A stretch of 64,000 nt of DNA from Streptomyces roseicoloratus (GTDB taxonomy: Bacteria; Actinomycetota; Actinomycetes; Streptomycetales; Streptomycetaceae), in contig NZ_SDOY01000116.1 of the NCBI RefSeq assembly GCF_004117935.1, positions 62,001 to 126,000 of the forward strand. Reading direction: 5' to 3'. Below, piece after piece: positions 34,186-41,890 of the stretch. How positions within the stretch are numbered: position 1 is the first letter of the stretch; each line of letters opens with the position of its first letter. The notes beneath the pieces were generated by a model that was not told the DNA's origin, ran no database searches, and worked only from the letters and a program-made list of their open reading frames with translations. The translations under genes and the position numbers were made by a program.

Positions 34186-34983
34186 CTACGCGCCGGCGAG
34201 CAGTCGCTCGCGCAGCCGCTCACGGGTCTCCGGGGCGAGCCGCAGGCCCTCCGCCAGGTAGGCGTCGACCGAGCCCCAGGTCTCCTCGACGGCGTCGAAG
34301 GCGGCCCGCAGGTACTCCACCCGCGCGTCGAACAGCGGGCTCAGCAGCTCCATCACCTCCGGCGACATCGCGTCCGGGGCGGTGGAGCTGCGCTGCACCT
34401 TGTAGCGGCGGTGCGGGGCGTTGGACTTCAGGTAGTCCTCCTCGATGGCCTCGCGCTCCACGCGCACCGCGAGCAGCGAGATCGCGATGGCGAGACCTGC
34501 CCGGTCCTTGCCGGCCGCGCAGTGCATCAGGGCGGGGACGCTGTCCTCGGCCATCGCGTGCAGGATGCGGCTGTGCTCCGCGGTCTTGCCGATGACCATC
34601 TTCCGGTACGAATCGGACATCCTGGCGGCGGCCTTCCCGTCGCCGAGCAGCTCGCGCAGCTGGGCCAGGTCCCCGGTGCGGACCAGTCGCCAGAACTCCT
34701 TGCCGTCGGCCGGGTCGCTCAGGGGTATGTTCACGTTCCGCACGCCGGGAAGATCGACGTCCGGGCCCTCGATGCTCAGGTCGGCCTCGTTGCGGAAGTC
34801 GAAGACGGTGTGCAGACCCAGGGTGGCGAGGAACTCCGCGTCCTCCGTCGTGGCGTGGGCGAGGTGGCCGCTGCGGAACAGCTGCCCGGGGCGCACGGAC
34901 AGGCCGTCCATGGTCGGCAGTCCGCCGAGGTCGCGGAAGTTGCGCACGCCGGTGAGCTCGGGCTCGGTCGTCGCTTGCGTCAC
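34186..34983 (-). CDS. Tyrosine-protein phosphatase (DSP/PtpB type)
   Basis: 265 residues. The active-site loop HCAAGKDRAG (Cys155 to Arg161) is the CX5R signature, and VRNFRDLGGLPTMDG at the start with VFDFRNEADL matches PtpB-like secreted or cytosolic phosphatases of actinobacteria (triple-specificity, protein or lipid phosphate). No signal peptide. The GTG at 34983 is preferred over an upstream ATG because AGGAG lies five bases before it. The promoter region holds a CTGGGGCAA half-site identical to that before the XRE-cupin gene. Confidence 0.88.
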   Translation of the reverse strand: MTQATTEPELTGVRNFRDLGGLPTMDGLSVRPGQLFRSGHLAHATTEDAEFLATLGLHTVFDFRNEADLSIEGPDVDLPGVRNVNIPLSDPADGKEFWRLVRTGDLAQLRELLGDGKAAARMSDSYRKMVIGKTAEHSRILHAMAEDSVPALMHCAAGKDRAGLAIAISLLAVRVEREAIEEDYLKSNAPHRRYKVQRSSTAPDAMSPEVMELLSPLFDARVEYLRAAFDAVEETWGSVDAYLAEGLRLAPETRERLRERLLAGA

Positions 34984-35007
34984 GGTTGCTCCTGCTGTCG
35001 AGATCGG

Positions 35008-35019
35008 TTCCTGGGGCAA
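35008..35019. promoter_or_regulatory. CTGGGGCAA half-site upstream of the phosphatase gene
   Basis: TTCCTGGGGCAA lies 25-36 nt before the phosphatase start. Its last nine bases equal the half-site of the perfect inverted repeat ahead of the XRE-cupin gene at 33289-33297. A degenerate partner TTGCTCC lies at about 34985-34991. It may be a second operator of that regulator. Confidence 0.4.
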
Positions 35020-35020
35020 T

Positions 35021-35311
35021 CATCATGGCTGCGGGGCTGTGCATACACCCCATCGGGAGGGAATGGGTGAACTGTCCGAATTGACTGATTGGACATAAGC
35101 CGCCCTGGTTGCAGGGGAGATGGGCTTCGGGGCGTGAGCAGCGTCATACGCGTGACGGACCGTGGCTGATCGTCTTTTCCAAATTCCCTTCGGCAAAGGC
35201 GAATCGAAAGGCCGTCATCGACGGAGGGTGACCGGAATTCCGGCCGGAATTCACGCGGTGGCCGATTCCATGGAACCGGCGGCTTGTTCTCGTCGTCCTC
35301 GCTCGTCTAGC
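35021..35311. other. Intergenic region with short palindromes
   Basis: About 290 nt with no credible gene between the phosphatase promoter and the riboswitch. It is locally lower in GC around 35170-35220, as expected of a promoter region. CCGGAATTCCGG (35232-35243) is a perfect 12-bp palindrome followed directly by a half copy (to 35252), and TTCCATGGAA near 35266 is a 10-bp palindrome. The promoter of the LysM/M23 gene should lie here. Confidence 0.4.
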
Positions 35312-35497
35312 GTCGCGCTCACTCCGGACGGACCGCCTAATCCTGCCGCCGACCGGAATCCGCACCCACCCGTACACGGCAGGAGCGGGGGACCCAGGTA
35401 AGACGCCGATCCCTCGAAAGGACGGCTCGGGGTGAAGCCGCGTGACCGCGCGGCCGGACATCTCCAGTCCGAACCCGACAGCTCACCTCGCAGGCGA
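35312..35497 (+). promoter_or_regulatory. Cyclic di-AMP riboswitch (ydaO/yuaA type)
   Basis: Conserved blocks of the ydaO element are visible in order: CGCTCACTCCGG near the start, GGGACCCAGG (about 35389-35398), CGGCTCGGGGTGAAGCCG (35423-35440), and GCTCACCTCGCAGGCG (35481-35496). It sits just before a secreted LysM/M23 protein, the usual target in Streptomyces. When c-di-AMP binds, the element generally lowers expression of cell-wall hydrolase genes. Edges are approximate. Confidence 0.85.
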
Positions 35498-35513
35498 CGG
35501 AGAGGAATTCGCC

Positions 35514-36512
35514 ATGCCCGCGAAGGGTAAGCACCGCCGTCCCAAGGTCACCCCGATCACCCGCGGGATCGTGGCCGCCGGCGCCGGAGGCGCCGTCGTC
35601 GCCCTCCCGCTGATCGGCGCCACCGGCGCGCACGCCGCCGAGCAGACCGCCCCCGCCGCCCCGCAGCAGATCGCCGCCGCCGCTGCCCACGCCGCCGCGA
35701 CCCCCGCCAAGCCCCCGGCCAAGGTCACGACGTACACCGTCGTGCGCGGCGACTACCTGTCGAAGATCGCCGCCGAGCACCACCTCGCCGGCGGCTGGCA
35801 GAAGCTCTACCGCGACAACCGCCAGGTCGTCGGCGAGAACCCCTCGCTGATCCTCCCCGGCATGGAGCTCACCCTCGGCGCCAGGAACACCGCCAAGGCC
35901 GCACCCGCTCCCCAGGCCGCCGCTCCCAAGCCCGCCGCCAAGGCCGCCACCCCCAAGAGCTCCGGCAAGAACGGCGACACCGCGCCCGGCCGCGCCTCCC
36001 GCGGCGGCGAGCGCGCCTCGGCCCCGGCCGCCGCCGTCTCCTCCCCGGACGCGGCCTCCTCCTCGTCGTCCTCTTCCTCGTCCTCCTCGGCCGGTGCCGC
36101 CAGCTCCTCCGGCTGGGTCGCCCCCGTCGCCGGAGGCATCTCCACCCCGTACCGGGCCTCCGGCTCGATGTGGTCCTCCGGCTACCACACCGGTGCCGAC
36201 TTCATCGCCTCCTCCGGCACCACCGTCCGCGCGGTCGGCCCCGGCACCGTGCACTCCGCCGGCTGGAGCGGCGCCTACGGCAACGAGGTCGTCATCAAGC
36301 ACGCCGACGGCACGTACTCCCAGTACGCCCACCTCTCCTCGCTGTCCGTCTCCGCCGGCCAGTCCGTGAGCGGCGGCCAGCAGATCGGCCTCTCCGGTTC
36401 GACCGGCAACTCCACCGGCCCGCACCTCCACTTCGAGATCCGCACCGGCCCGAGCTACGGCGCCGACATCGACCCGCTGGCCTACCTGCGCCGGCACGGC
36501 GTGAGCATCTGA
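35514..36512 (+). CDS. Secreted LysM and M23 metallopeptidase (cell-wall endopeptidase)
   Basis: 332 residues. A signal peptide ends near ATGAHA (about residue 42). A LysM domain (TTYTVVRGDYLSKIAAEHHL, about residues 72-122) binds peptidoglycan. A long Ala/Pro/Lys then poly-Ser linker (eleven serines) leads to an M23 peptidase domain with Zn ligands H225 and D229 (HTGAD) and HLHFE (H304, H306). It cuts peptide cross-bridges in the wall. GAGAGGA precedes the ATG. A c-di-AMP riboswitch upstream probably controls it, linking wall turnover to growth state. Confidence 0.94.
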   Translation: MPAKGKHRRPKVTPITRGIVAAGAGGAVVALPLIGATGAHAAEQTAPAAPQQIAAAAAHAAATPAKPPAKVTTYTVVRGDYLSKIAAEHHLAGGWQKLYRDNRQVVGENPSLILPGMELTLGARNTAKAAPAPQAAAPKPAAKAATPKSSGKNGDTAPGRASRGGERASAPAAAVSSPDAASSSSSSSSSSSAGAASSSGWVAPVAGGISTPYRASGSMWSSGYHTGADFIASSGTTVRAVGPGTVHSAGWSGAYGNEVVIKHADGTYSQYAHLSSLSVSAGQSVSGGQQIGLSGSTGNSTGPHLHFEIRTGPSYGADIDPLAYLRRHGVSI

Positions 36513-36538
36513 CCTCGCGTCAGCACCAGGACGGCACT

Positions 36539-36573
36539 CCGGAGGCCCGGCACGACCAGTGCCGGGCCTCCGG
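36539..36573 (+). terminator. Terminator after the LysM/M23 gene
   Basis: Perfect 15-bp stem CCGGAGGCCCGGCAC / GTGCCGGGCCTCCGG with loop GACCA, 27 nt after the stop. Confidence 0.9.
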
Positions 36574-36605
36574 CGTATTCCGGCTTGGGGGAATCTTTAT
36601 CGGTG

Positions 36606-36652
36606 GCGTATGTCACCCACCGTCAACCCCTCCTTACGGTCGCGTAGGTCAC
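36606..36652. repeat. Direct repeat upstream of the SGNH hydrolase
   Basis: GCGTATGTCAC (36606-36616) and GCGTAGGTCAC (36642-36652) match at 10 of 11 bases with a 36-bp period, ending 25 nt before the start of the SGNH hydrolase gene. A regulator that binds direct repeats could use them; otherwise unexplained. Confidence 0.35.
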
Positions 36653-36677
36653 ATCCCGAAGGGAAGGATGTGCTCCC

Positions 36678-37472
36678 GTGGCAGACGATTCGAGATCAAC
36701 AGACCAGCACGCATTCGGGTCGTACGCGGCGATCGGTGACAGCTTCACCGAGGGCGTCGGAGACCCCGGGCCCGACGGGACGTTCGTCGGCTGGGCGGAC
36801 CGCTTCGCGGTCCTGCTCGCCGACGAGATGCCGGAACACGACCACTTCCGGTACGCCAATCTCGCCGTACGGGGGCGCCTCCTCGACCAGATCGTCACGG
36901 AGCAGGTCCCGCGGGCCAAGGAGCTCGCCCCGGACCTCGTGACCTTCTGCGCGGGCGGAAACGACATCATCCGACCCGGCACCGACCCGGACGACGTCGC
37001 CGAGCGCTTCGAGCGCGCGGTGGCCGACCTCACCTCCGCCGTCGGCACCGTCATGGTGACCACCGGCTTCGACACCCGCGACGTGCCCCTCCTCAAGCAC
37101 CTGAGGGGCAAGATCGCCACGTACAACGGTCACGTCCGGGCCATCGCCGACCGGTACGGCTGCCCGGTGCTCGACCTGTGGTCGCTGAAGTCCGTCCAGG
37201 ACCGCCGTGCCTGGGACGACGACCGGCTCCACCTGTCGCCCGAGGGCCACACCCGGGTCGCGCTGCGCGCCGCCCAGGTCCTCGGCAGGCGCGTACCCGC
37301 CGACCCGGAGCAGCCGTGGCCGCCGCTGCCGCCGCGCGGCACCCTCGAGGTCCGCAAGGACGACATCCACTGGGCAAGGGAGTACCTCGTCCCGTGGATC
37401 GGGCGCCGGCTGCGCGGCGAGAGCTCCGGCGACCACGTCGCGGCCAAGCGCCCCGACCTCATGCCCCTGTAG
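36678..37472 (+). CDS. SGNH/GDSL-family hydrolase
   Basis: 264 residues, cytoplasmic (no signal peptide). Block I is YAAIGDSFTEGVGDP (Ser nucleophile), block II LAVRGRLLDQ (Gly), block III FCAGGNDIIRPG (Asn) and block V DDDRLHLSPEGH (Asp and His). Such enzymes cleave ester bonds in lipids, sugars or acyl chains; the substrate is unknown. GTG start with AAGGA upstream. Its 3' end overlaps the convergent STM4011-type gene by 14 nt. Confidence 0.88.
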   Translation: MADDSRSTDQHAFGSYAAIGDSFTEGVGDPGPDGTFVGWADRFAVLLADEMPEHDHFRYANLAVRGRLLDQIVTEQVPRAKELAPDLVTFCAGGNDIIRPGTDPDDVAERFERAVADLTSAVGTVMVTTGFDTRDVPLLKHLRGKIATYNGHVRAIADRYGCPVLDLWSLKSVQDRRAWDDDRLHLSPEGHTRVALRAAQVLGRRVPADPEQPWPPLPPRGTLEVRKDDIHWAREYLVPWIGRRLRGESSGDHVAAKRPDLMPL

Positions 37473-38337
37473 GGCGCGGGGCCGGGAGCCGGGCCGGCGG
37501 GGCCGGGATCCGCTCCAGGACACCGCCCGCGAACACGTCGTACAGCGGCAGCGTCTCCAGGTGGACGTAGCCGATGTGGCAGTCGCACACGGCGATCGGA
37601 CAGGGGCGCGGGCGCAGCGCGGCGCGGTACGAGCCGTCGTACAGGTTGCCCAGCTCGGCAGGGACGAAGTGGCACCGGCGCACCGTCCCGTCGCCGTCCA
37701 CCGAGACGACCGACTCGCCGGTGCGGCAGGGCAGCCCCGCCGAGGCGTGCGGATGCCGGCTGTACGGGAAGAGGGGGTCGAGGGCCGTCCAGTCCTCGGC
37801 CTCCTCGTCGGCGTACGTGCGGCCCTCGGCCGCGTTCACCCACAGGTACACCTCCTCCGGCAGCTCCGCCCGGAGCCGCCGGGCGTGCTCCCGGTGCTCG
37901 GGCAGCCCGACGATCCCCACGCTGAAGCGGACGCCCCGCGCGGCGAGGTCACGGCACTTGCCGAGGAAGCGGTCGTACGGCGTCTGGCCCGGGTGGTACG
38001 TGCACCACAGCGCCAGCGAGCCGAGGTCCGCCTCCGTCAGCCACTCCGTACGGCAGCTCAGATTGGTCTGGATCGCCACCCGCTCCACGTGCGGAAGCCG
38101 GGACAGCTCCACCATCGTCCGCCGGTACCAGGACCGCACCAGGCCCTCGCCCCAGGGCGTGAACAGGATCCGCAGCCGGTCCCCGGTCCGTCCCGCCGCC
38201 CACCCGGCGAAGCGCTCCAGGGCCGCCCGGTCGGCCCGCAACTGCTCCCGGCTGTCGCGGCGCTTCGCGAACGGGCAGTACGGACAGTCGTAGTCGCAGG
38301 AGGCCAGCGGCCCCCGGTAGAGCAGGGTCAGATCCAT
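37459..38337 (-). CDS. STM4011-family radical SAM protein
   Basis: 292 residues. The cluster motif is C14-x3-C18-x2-C21 (CDYDCPYCPF), followed by a radical-SAM barrel. Further Cys (GLPCRTGES, RRCHFVP, PCPIAVCDCHIG) near the C-terminus could hold a second iron-sulphur cluster, as in SPASM-like proteins. It is the last gene of an STM4015-4011 type operon, a set named after Salmonella genes of unknown function. The gap to the preceding gene is 54 nt. The reaction is unknown. Confidence 0.82.
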   Translation of the reverse strand: MDLTLLYRGPLASCDYDCPYCPFAKRRDSREQLRADRAALERFAGWAAGRTGDRLRILFTPWGEGLVRSWYRRTMVELSRLPHVERVAIQTNLSCRTEWLTEADLGSLALWCTYHPGQTPYDRFLGKCRDLAARGVRFSVGIVGLPEHREHARRLRAELPEEVYLWVNAAEGRTYADEEAEDWTALDPLFPYSRHPHASAGLPCRTGESVVSVDGDGTVRRCHFVPAELGNLYDGSYRAALRPRPCPIAVCDCHIGYVHLETLPLYDVFAGGVLERIPAPPARLPAPRPTGA

Positions 38338-38391
38338 CGCGGCCTCGCTCCTTCGCCCTCGCCACGTCGCCTCGCCACCACGTCGCCTCCG

Positions 38392-39831
38392 CTACTTCGC
38401 CTCGTACGCGGCCATCGCCGCCCGCACCGCCGGCGAGAACAGCTCGGGACCGAGTCCGTCCGAGTACGCCAGTCCCTCGGGCGACAGTCGCAGCAGCCCG
38501 TCCGGGGCCTCCGCGTCCAGCCAGCCCCGCCGCTCGAAGCGGGCCAGCTCGGCCCCGAAGTCCTCGAACGGCGAGCCGCCGAAGCGGGCCGTGTAGTCGG
38601 CCACCGGCATGCCCTCGGCCTGGAGCAGCGACTGCAGCAGATGACGGCGGCGCGCCTCACCGGCGTCGACCGGGCGCCCCACCTCCGCACGGGAGAAGTC
38701 GGCCGTCTCCGTGTAGCGGTCGATGATCGAGCGGATCTCGCGCATGTCCACCGCGTAGTCGAACGAGTAGTGCAGCCGCGAGGTGTACGAGCGGGCGCCG
38801 CAGCCCAGCCCGATCATGCCGTCCGTCTGGCAGGCGTGGTCGTCGGGGCCCAGCGCCGGCGCGTCCGCGCGGCGGAACATCCGCATCGACACCTGCTCGT
38901 AGCCGTGGGAGAGGAGGTGGTCGCGGCCGTGCCGGTAGAGGCGGAGCCGCTGCTCGTCCCAGGCCCGGTCGGCCGCCGCCGGGTCCTGGAGCCGGCCGAG
39001 GCCCGTCAGCGGGCGCACGTACAGGGGATAGAGGTAGAGCTCCTCGGGACGCCAGGCCAGGGCGGCGTCGAGGGAGCGGCGCCAGGACTCCTCGGTCTGG
39101 CCGTCGATCCCGTAGATCAGGTCGATGTTGAGGACCGGCACACCGGTGTCCCGGATGCGGCCGAGGGCCGCCTCGACGTCCGCGCGTCGCTGCGGGCGCA
39201 CCGCCGCCCTGGCCTCGGCCTCGACGAAGCTCTGCACGCCGATGCTCAGCCGGGTCGCGCCCCGCTCGGCGAGCACGGCGAGCCGGTCGGCGGTAGCCGT
39301 GGCCGGCGAGGTCTCCACGGAGAGGGGTATCGCCCGCAGATCGGCGCCCATCCGCCGCTCGGCGATGTCGCAGAGCCGGGTCAGCTCGGCGGCGGTGAGG
39401 AAGGTGGGCGTGCCGCCGCCGAAGGCGGCCGTGGCGAAGCGGGCCGGACCGTCGTCGCCGAGCGCCTCGCGCACGGCCACGGCCTGCCGCTCCAGCGCGT
39501 CGAGGTAGCGGGTGGTCAGCTCGTCCGGGGCGCCGATCCGGGTGAAGAGGTTGCAGAAGCCGCAGCGGACCTCGCAGAAGGGTATGTGCGCGTAGAGGGA
39601 CAGCGCGTCCTTCGGCTCGCCGGCCCAGAGCTCCGCGAGCGCGGGCCGGTCGGTGAGCGGGCGGTACGCCGTCTTGTGCGGGTAGGCATAGACGTAGCTC
39701 CGGTACGGACGCGGGAGCGCGGCCGCGTCCGCGGCCGGGGTCGCGGTCCCGCTTCCGCTCCGGGCGGGGGTCGCGGTCCCGTTTCCGGTCGTGGCCTCGG
39801 GCTCGTACGAGGGCGCGGTGGGGGTGTTCAC
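38392..39831 (-). CDS. STM4012-family radical SAM protein (HemN-like)
   Basis: 479 residues. The HemN-type cluster motif C86-x3-C90-x2-C93 (HIPFCEVRCGFCNLF), FGGGTPTFL and RLSIGVQSF are those of the coproporphyrinogen dehydrogenase superfamily; a C-terminal HemN-like domain follows (YTSRLHYSFDYAVD). It is not the housekeeping HemN by context. The first 40 residues are low-complexity Thr/Ala/Gly. GTG at 39831 overlaps the STM4013-type stop (GTGA). Confidence 0.85.
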   Translation of the reverse strand: MNTPTAPSYEPEATTGNGTATPARSGSGTATPAADAAALPRPYRSYVYAYPHKTAYRPLTDRPALAELWAGEPKDALSLYAHIPFCEVRCGFCNLFTRIGAPDELTTRYLDALERQAVAVREALGDDGPARFATAAFGGGTPTFLTAAELTRLCDIAERRMGADLRAIPLSVETSPATATADRLAVLAERGATRLSIGVQSFVEAEARAAVRPQRRADVEAALGRIRDTGVPVLNIDLIYGIDGQTEESWRRSLDAALAWRPEELYLYPLYVRPLTGLGRLQDPAAADRAWDEQRLRLYRHGRDHLLSHGYEQVSMRMFRRADAPALGPDDHACQTDGMIGLGCGARSYTSRLHYSFDYAVDMREIRSIIDRYTETADFSRAEVGRPVDAGEARRRHLLQSLLQAEGMPVADYTARFGGSPFEDFGAELARFERRGWLDAEAPDGLLRLSPEGLAYSDGLGPELFSPAVRAAMAAYEAK

Positions 39832-40763
39832 GCGGCCGTCTCCTTCGCGTCGCGGTCCGGTCCCGGCAGTACGAACTGCGCGTACGGCACCGTCCACACG
39901 CTCTCGTGGCCCAGCCGGTGGCCGGTGAAGCCGTCCTCGCCGTAGGCCGTGCCGTGGTCGGAGCAGACGATCGCGAAGCAGTCGCGGCGGCTGCTCATCG
40001 CGGCGAACAGCCGGCCGATGTGACGGTCCACGTACTCCAGGGCGGCCGCGTGGGTCTCCCGGGTGTCGCCGTCCTCGCGGCTCGCGCCCGGCCGGTGGAA
40101 CCAGTTGGGCTGGTGCAGGGCCGAGACGTTGACGAAGAGGAAGAGCCGGCGGTCACGCGGGAGCGCGGCGACGACCTCCTCGGCCCGGGCCACCTGCGAC
40201 TCGAACGAGGTCGGCGAGGCCACGCCGAAGGACGGCTCCCAGTGGCTCTCCTGGAACAGGCCGGGCAGCACCGAACCCAGCGGGGGCTGCTTGTTGAAGA
40301 AGCCGACCCCGCCGATGCACACCGTCCGGTAGCCCTCGTACGCGAGCGCCGAGACCAGGTCGGGCGCGTCGTGGAAGACGTAGGTGCCGTCGGCGGTGGT
40401 CTCGCTGCCCGCGAACCGGGCGGCGAAGAGCCGGGGGTGCGGTCCCGGTGTGGCAGGCGTCGGCAGGAAGCCCGCGAAGATGGCCTGGTGGGAGGCGTAG
40501 GTGAAGCTGCCGGGCGCGTGCCGCCGCTCCCACACGCCGCCGGGCAGGTGCCGGGCCAGGTGGGGTGTGCGGCCCTCGGCGGCGAGCTCGGCCGCCACGT
40601 CGTGGCGCAGGGTGTCGAGGGTGACGAGAAGGACGTCGTGGCTGCCGACGATCTCGTTCATGTCGGTCGTGGCGGCCGGGCCGGACGCGGCGGCGGTGCC
40701 GGGTGCGACGGTCATGCCCGGCACGGCGGCCGTGTCGGGCGTGGCGGCGGTCGGGGGGTTCAC
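39828..40763 (-). CDS. STM4013/SEN3800-family hydrolase (sulfatase-like fold)
   Basis: 311 residues with the alkaline phosphatase/sulfatase core: VLLVTLDTLRHDVAAELA holds the first metal Asp, GSFTYASHQAIFAG carries the nucleophile Thr/Ser, and FAIVCSDHGTAYGEDG the metal Asp/His pair. This fits cleavage of a phosphate or sulphate ester or phosphoryl transfer. The first 35 residues are an Ala/Pro/Thr-rich tract, and an ATG at the start of MNEIVGSHD is an alternative start; GTG at 40763 is favoured by the GTGA coupling to the gene before. Confidence 0.8.
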   Translation of the reverse strand: MNPPTAATPDTAAVPGMTVAPGTAAASGPAATTDMNEIVGSHDVLLVTLDTLRHDVAAELAAEGRTPHLARHLPGGVWERRHAPGSFTYASHQAIFAGFLPTPATPGPHPRLFAARFAGSETTADGTYVFHDAPDLVSALAYEGYRTVCIGGVGFFNKQPPLGSVLPGLFQESHWEPSFGVASPTSFESQVARAEEVVAALPRDRRLFLFVNVSALHQPNWFHRPGASREDGDTRETHAAALEYVDRHIGRLFAAMSSRRDCFAIVCSDHGTAYGEDGFTGHRLGHESVWTVPYAQFVLPGPDRDAKETAA

Positions 40764-41890
40764 GAAGTGCTCGTTCCTGTGGTTCGCGTACGGACGAGGG
40801 CGGCGACCTGGGCCTCGTAGGTGTCCTTGCCTTCGGCGCCGCCGCCCGGCAGCCCGGTGAGCCCGGGCAGCAGGTCGCCGAAGGCGTTGACCTCGCCGAC
40901 CGAGAAGCGGCGCCAGCCGCTGGAGGGCAGCAGGTCGACGCCCACGCAGCGGATGCCGGGGAAGGCCGCGGCGGCGCGCTCGCAGACGGCGAGCGCGTCC
41001 GCGAACCGGCCACCGGCCGCGCCGATCGCGGCGCGGGCCGCGTCCAGGTCGCCCCGGACGCCGCCCAGATGGAGATTGGTCAGCGGAGAACCGCTGGTGC
41101 GGACCACGGCATGGGTGGCCCGGCCGTCGATCACCACCACCCGCAGATCGGCGGCCCGGCCGTCGAGCGAGGCCTTGGGCACCCATCGCTCGACGTGCAG
41201 CCCGTCGGGCGCGAGGGCGTCCACGACGGCGCCGACATCGGCCTCGGTGCGGTAGCGCCGCACCCGCAACGAGTTGAAGAGGTGTCCGTCGGGGGTCCGT
41301 TCCACCGAGGTGGTGGCCTGGACACGTCCGCCGGGGGCGGTCTCCACGGCGAGGACGCCCGAGGCGGAGGAGCCGTGCGCGAGCTTCACGAAGACCCGGC
41401 GCAGCCCCGCTCCGGCCATGAGCGTCCGCACGTCCGCCCAGCCCCGCACGGGCGGCGCGTCGGCGCCCGAGGTGGGGGACTCGGGCACCGGGACCCCGGC
41501 CGCCCGCAGACGCGCGTGCGTGAGCCGCTTGTCGAACAGGACGGCCGTCTCGGCCGGTTCGTCCACCAGCGCCGCACCGGCCCCGGCCGCCCGCGCGGCG
41601 AGCCCCCGCAGGGCGCCGGTGAACGTCTCGTACCAGTGCCGCGATCCCTCCACCCGCGTCGGGTCGTCCGCGCCGCGCAGCAGCCGGTCCACCTCCGGGT
41701 CCTCCCCGGGGGAGTCGACGCGGACGGTCTCACCGGACCGGAACTCCGCCGTGCCGCGCAGCACGTCGACCCACGGCACCACGCGCGCCCCGGGCAGCCC
41801 GGCGGCGCGGACCGCCTCCAGGAAGAACCGGACCCGGCGGCTTCCGGTGTTCCCGACGACGGCCAGGCGGAGGTCCGCGGCGGACGTCAC
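40760..41890 (-). CDS. STM4014-family protein (ATP-grasp-like)
   Basis: 376 residues. LAVVGNTGSRRVRFFLEAV starts a Rossmann-like N-terminal domain; LFDKRLTHARLRAAGVPVPE, RRVFVKLAHGSSASGV and FSVGEVNAFGDLLPG are laid out as in ATP-grasp ligases (Lys for ATP, Glu/Asn for Mg). ATP-grasp enzymes join a carboxylate to an amine or thiol, which suggests peptide-bond or tag formation. GTGA overlaps link it to both neighbours. Confidence 0.78.
   Translation of the reverse strand: MTSAADLRLAVVGNTGSRRVRFFLEAVRAAGLPGARVVPWVDVLRGTAEFRSGETVRVDSPGEDPEVDRLLRGADDPTRVEGSRHWYETFTGALRGLAARAAGAGAALVDEPAETAVLFDKRLTHARLRAAGVPVPESPTSGADAPPVRGWADVRTLMAGAGLRRVFVKLAHGSSASGVLAVETAPGGRVQATTSVERTPDGHLFNSLRVRRYRTEADVGAVVDALAPDGLHVERWVPKASLDGRAADLRVVVIDGRATHAVVRTSGSPLTNLHLGGVRGDLDAARAAIGAAGGRFADALAVCERAAAAFPGIRCVGVDLLPSSGWRRFSVGEVNAFGDLLPGLTGLPGGGAEGKDTYEAQVAALVRTRTTGTSTS

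Noticed and set aside
35024..35083. 19-codon plus-strand ORF before the riboswitch
   Set aside because: No ribosome site and no coding signal; the region reads as promoter DNA.
38392..39831. Oxygen-independent coproporphyrinogen oxidase (HemN) for haem synthesis
   Set aside because: HemN-like fold, but operon context (STM4011-4015) argues for the STM4012 family instead.
37207..39945. 912-codon plus-strand frame opposite the STM4011/4012 genes
   Set aside because: Antisense shadow; both radical SAM genes have intact cysteine motifs on the minus strand.
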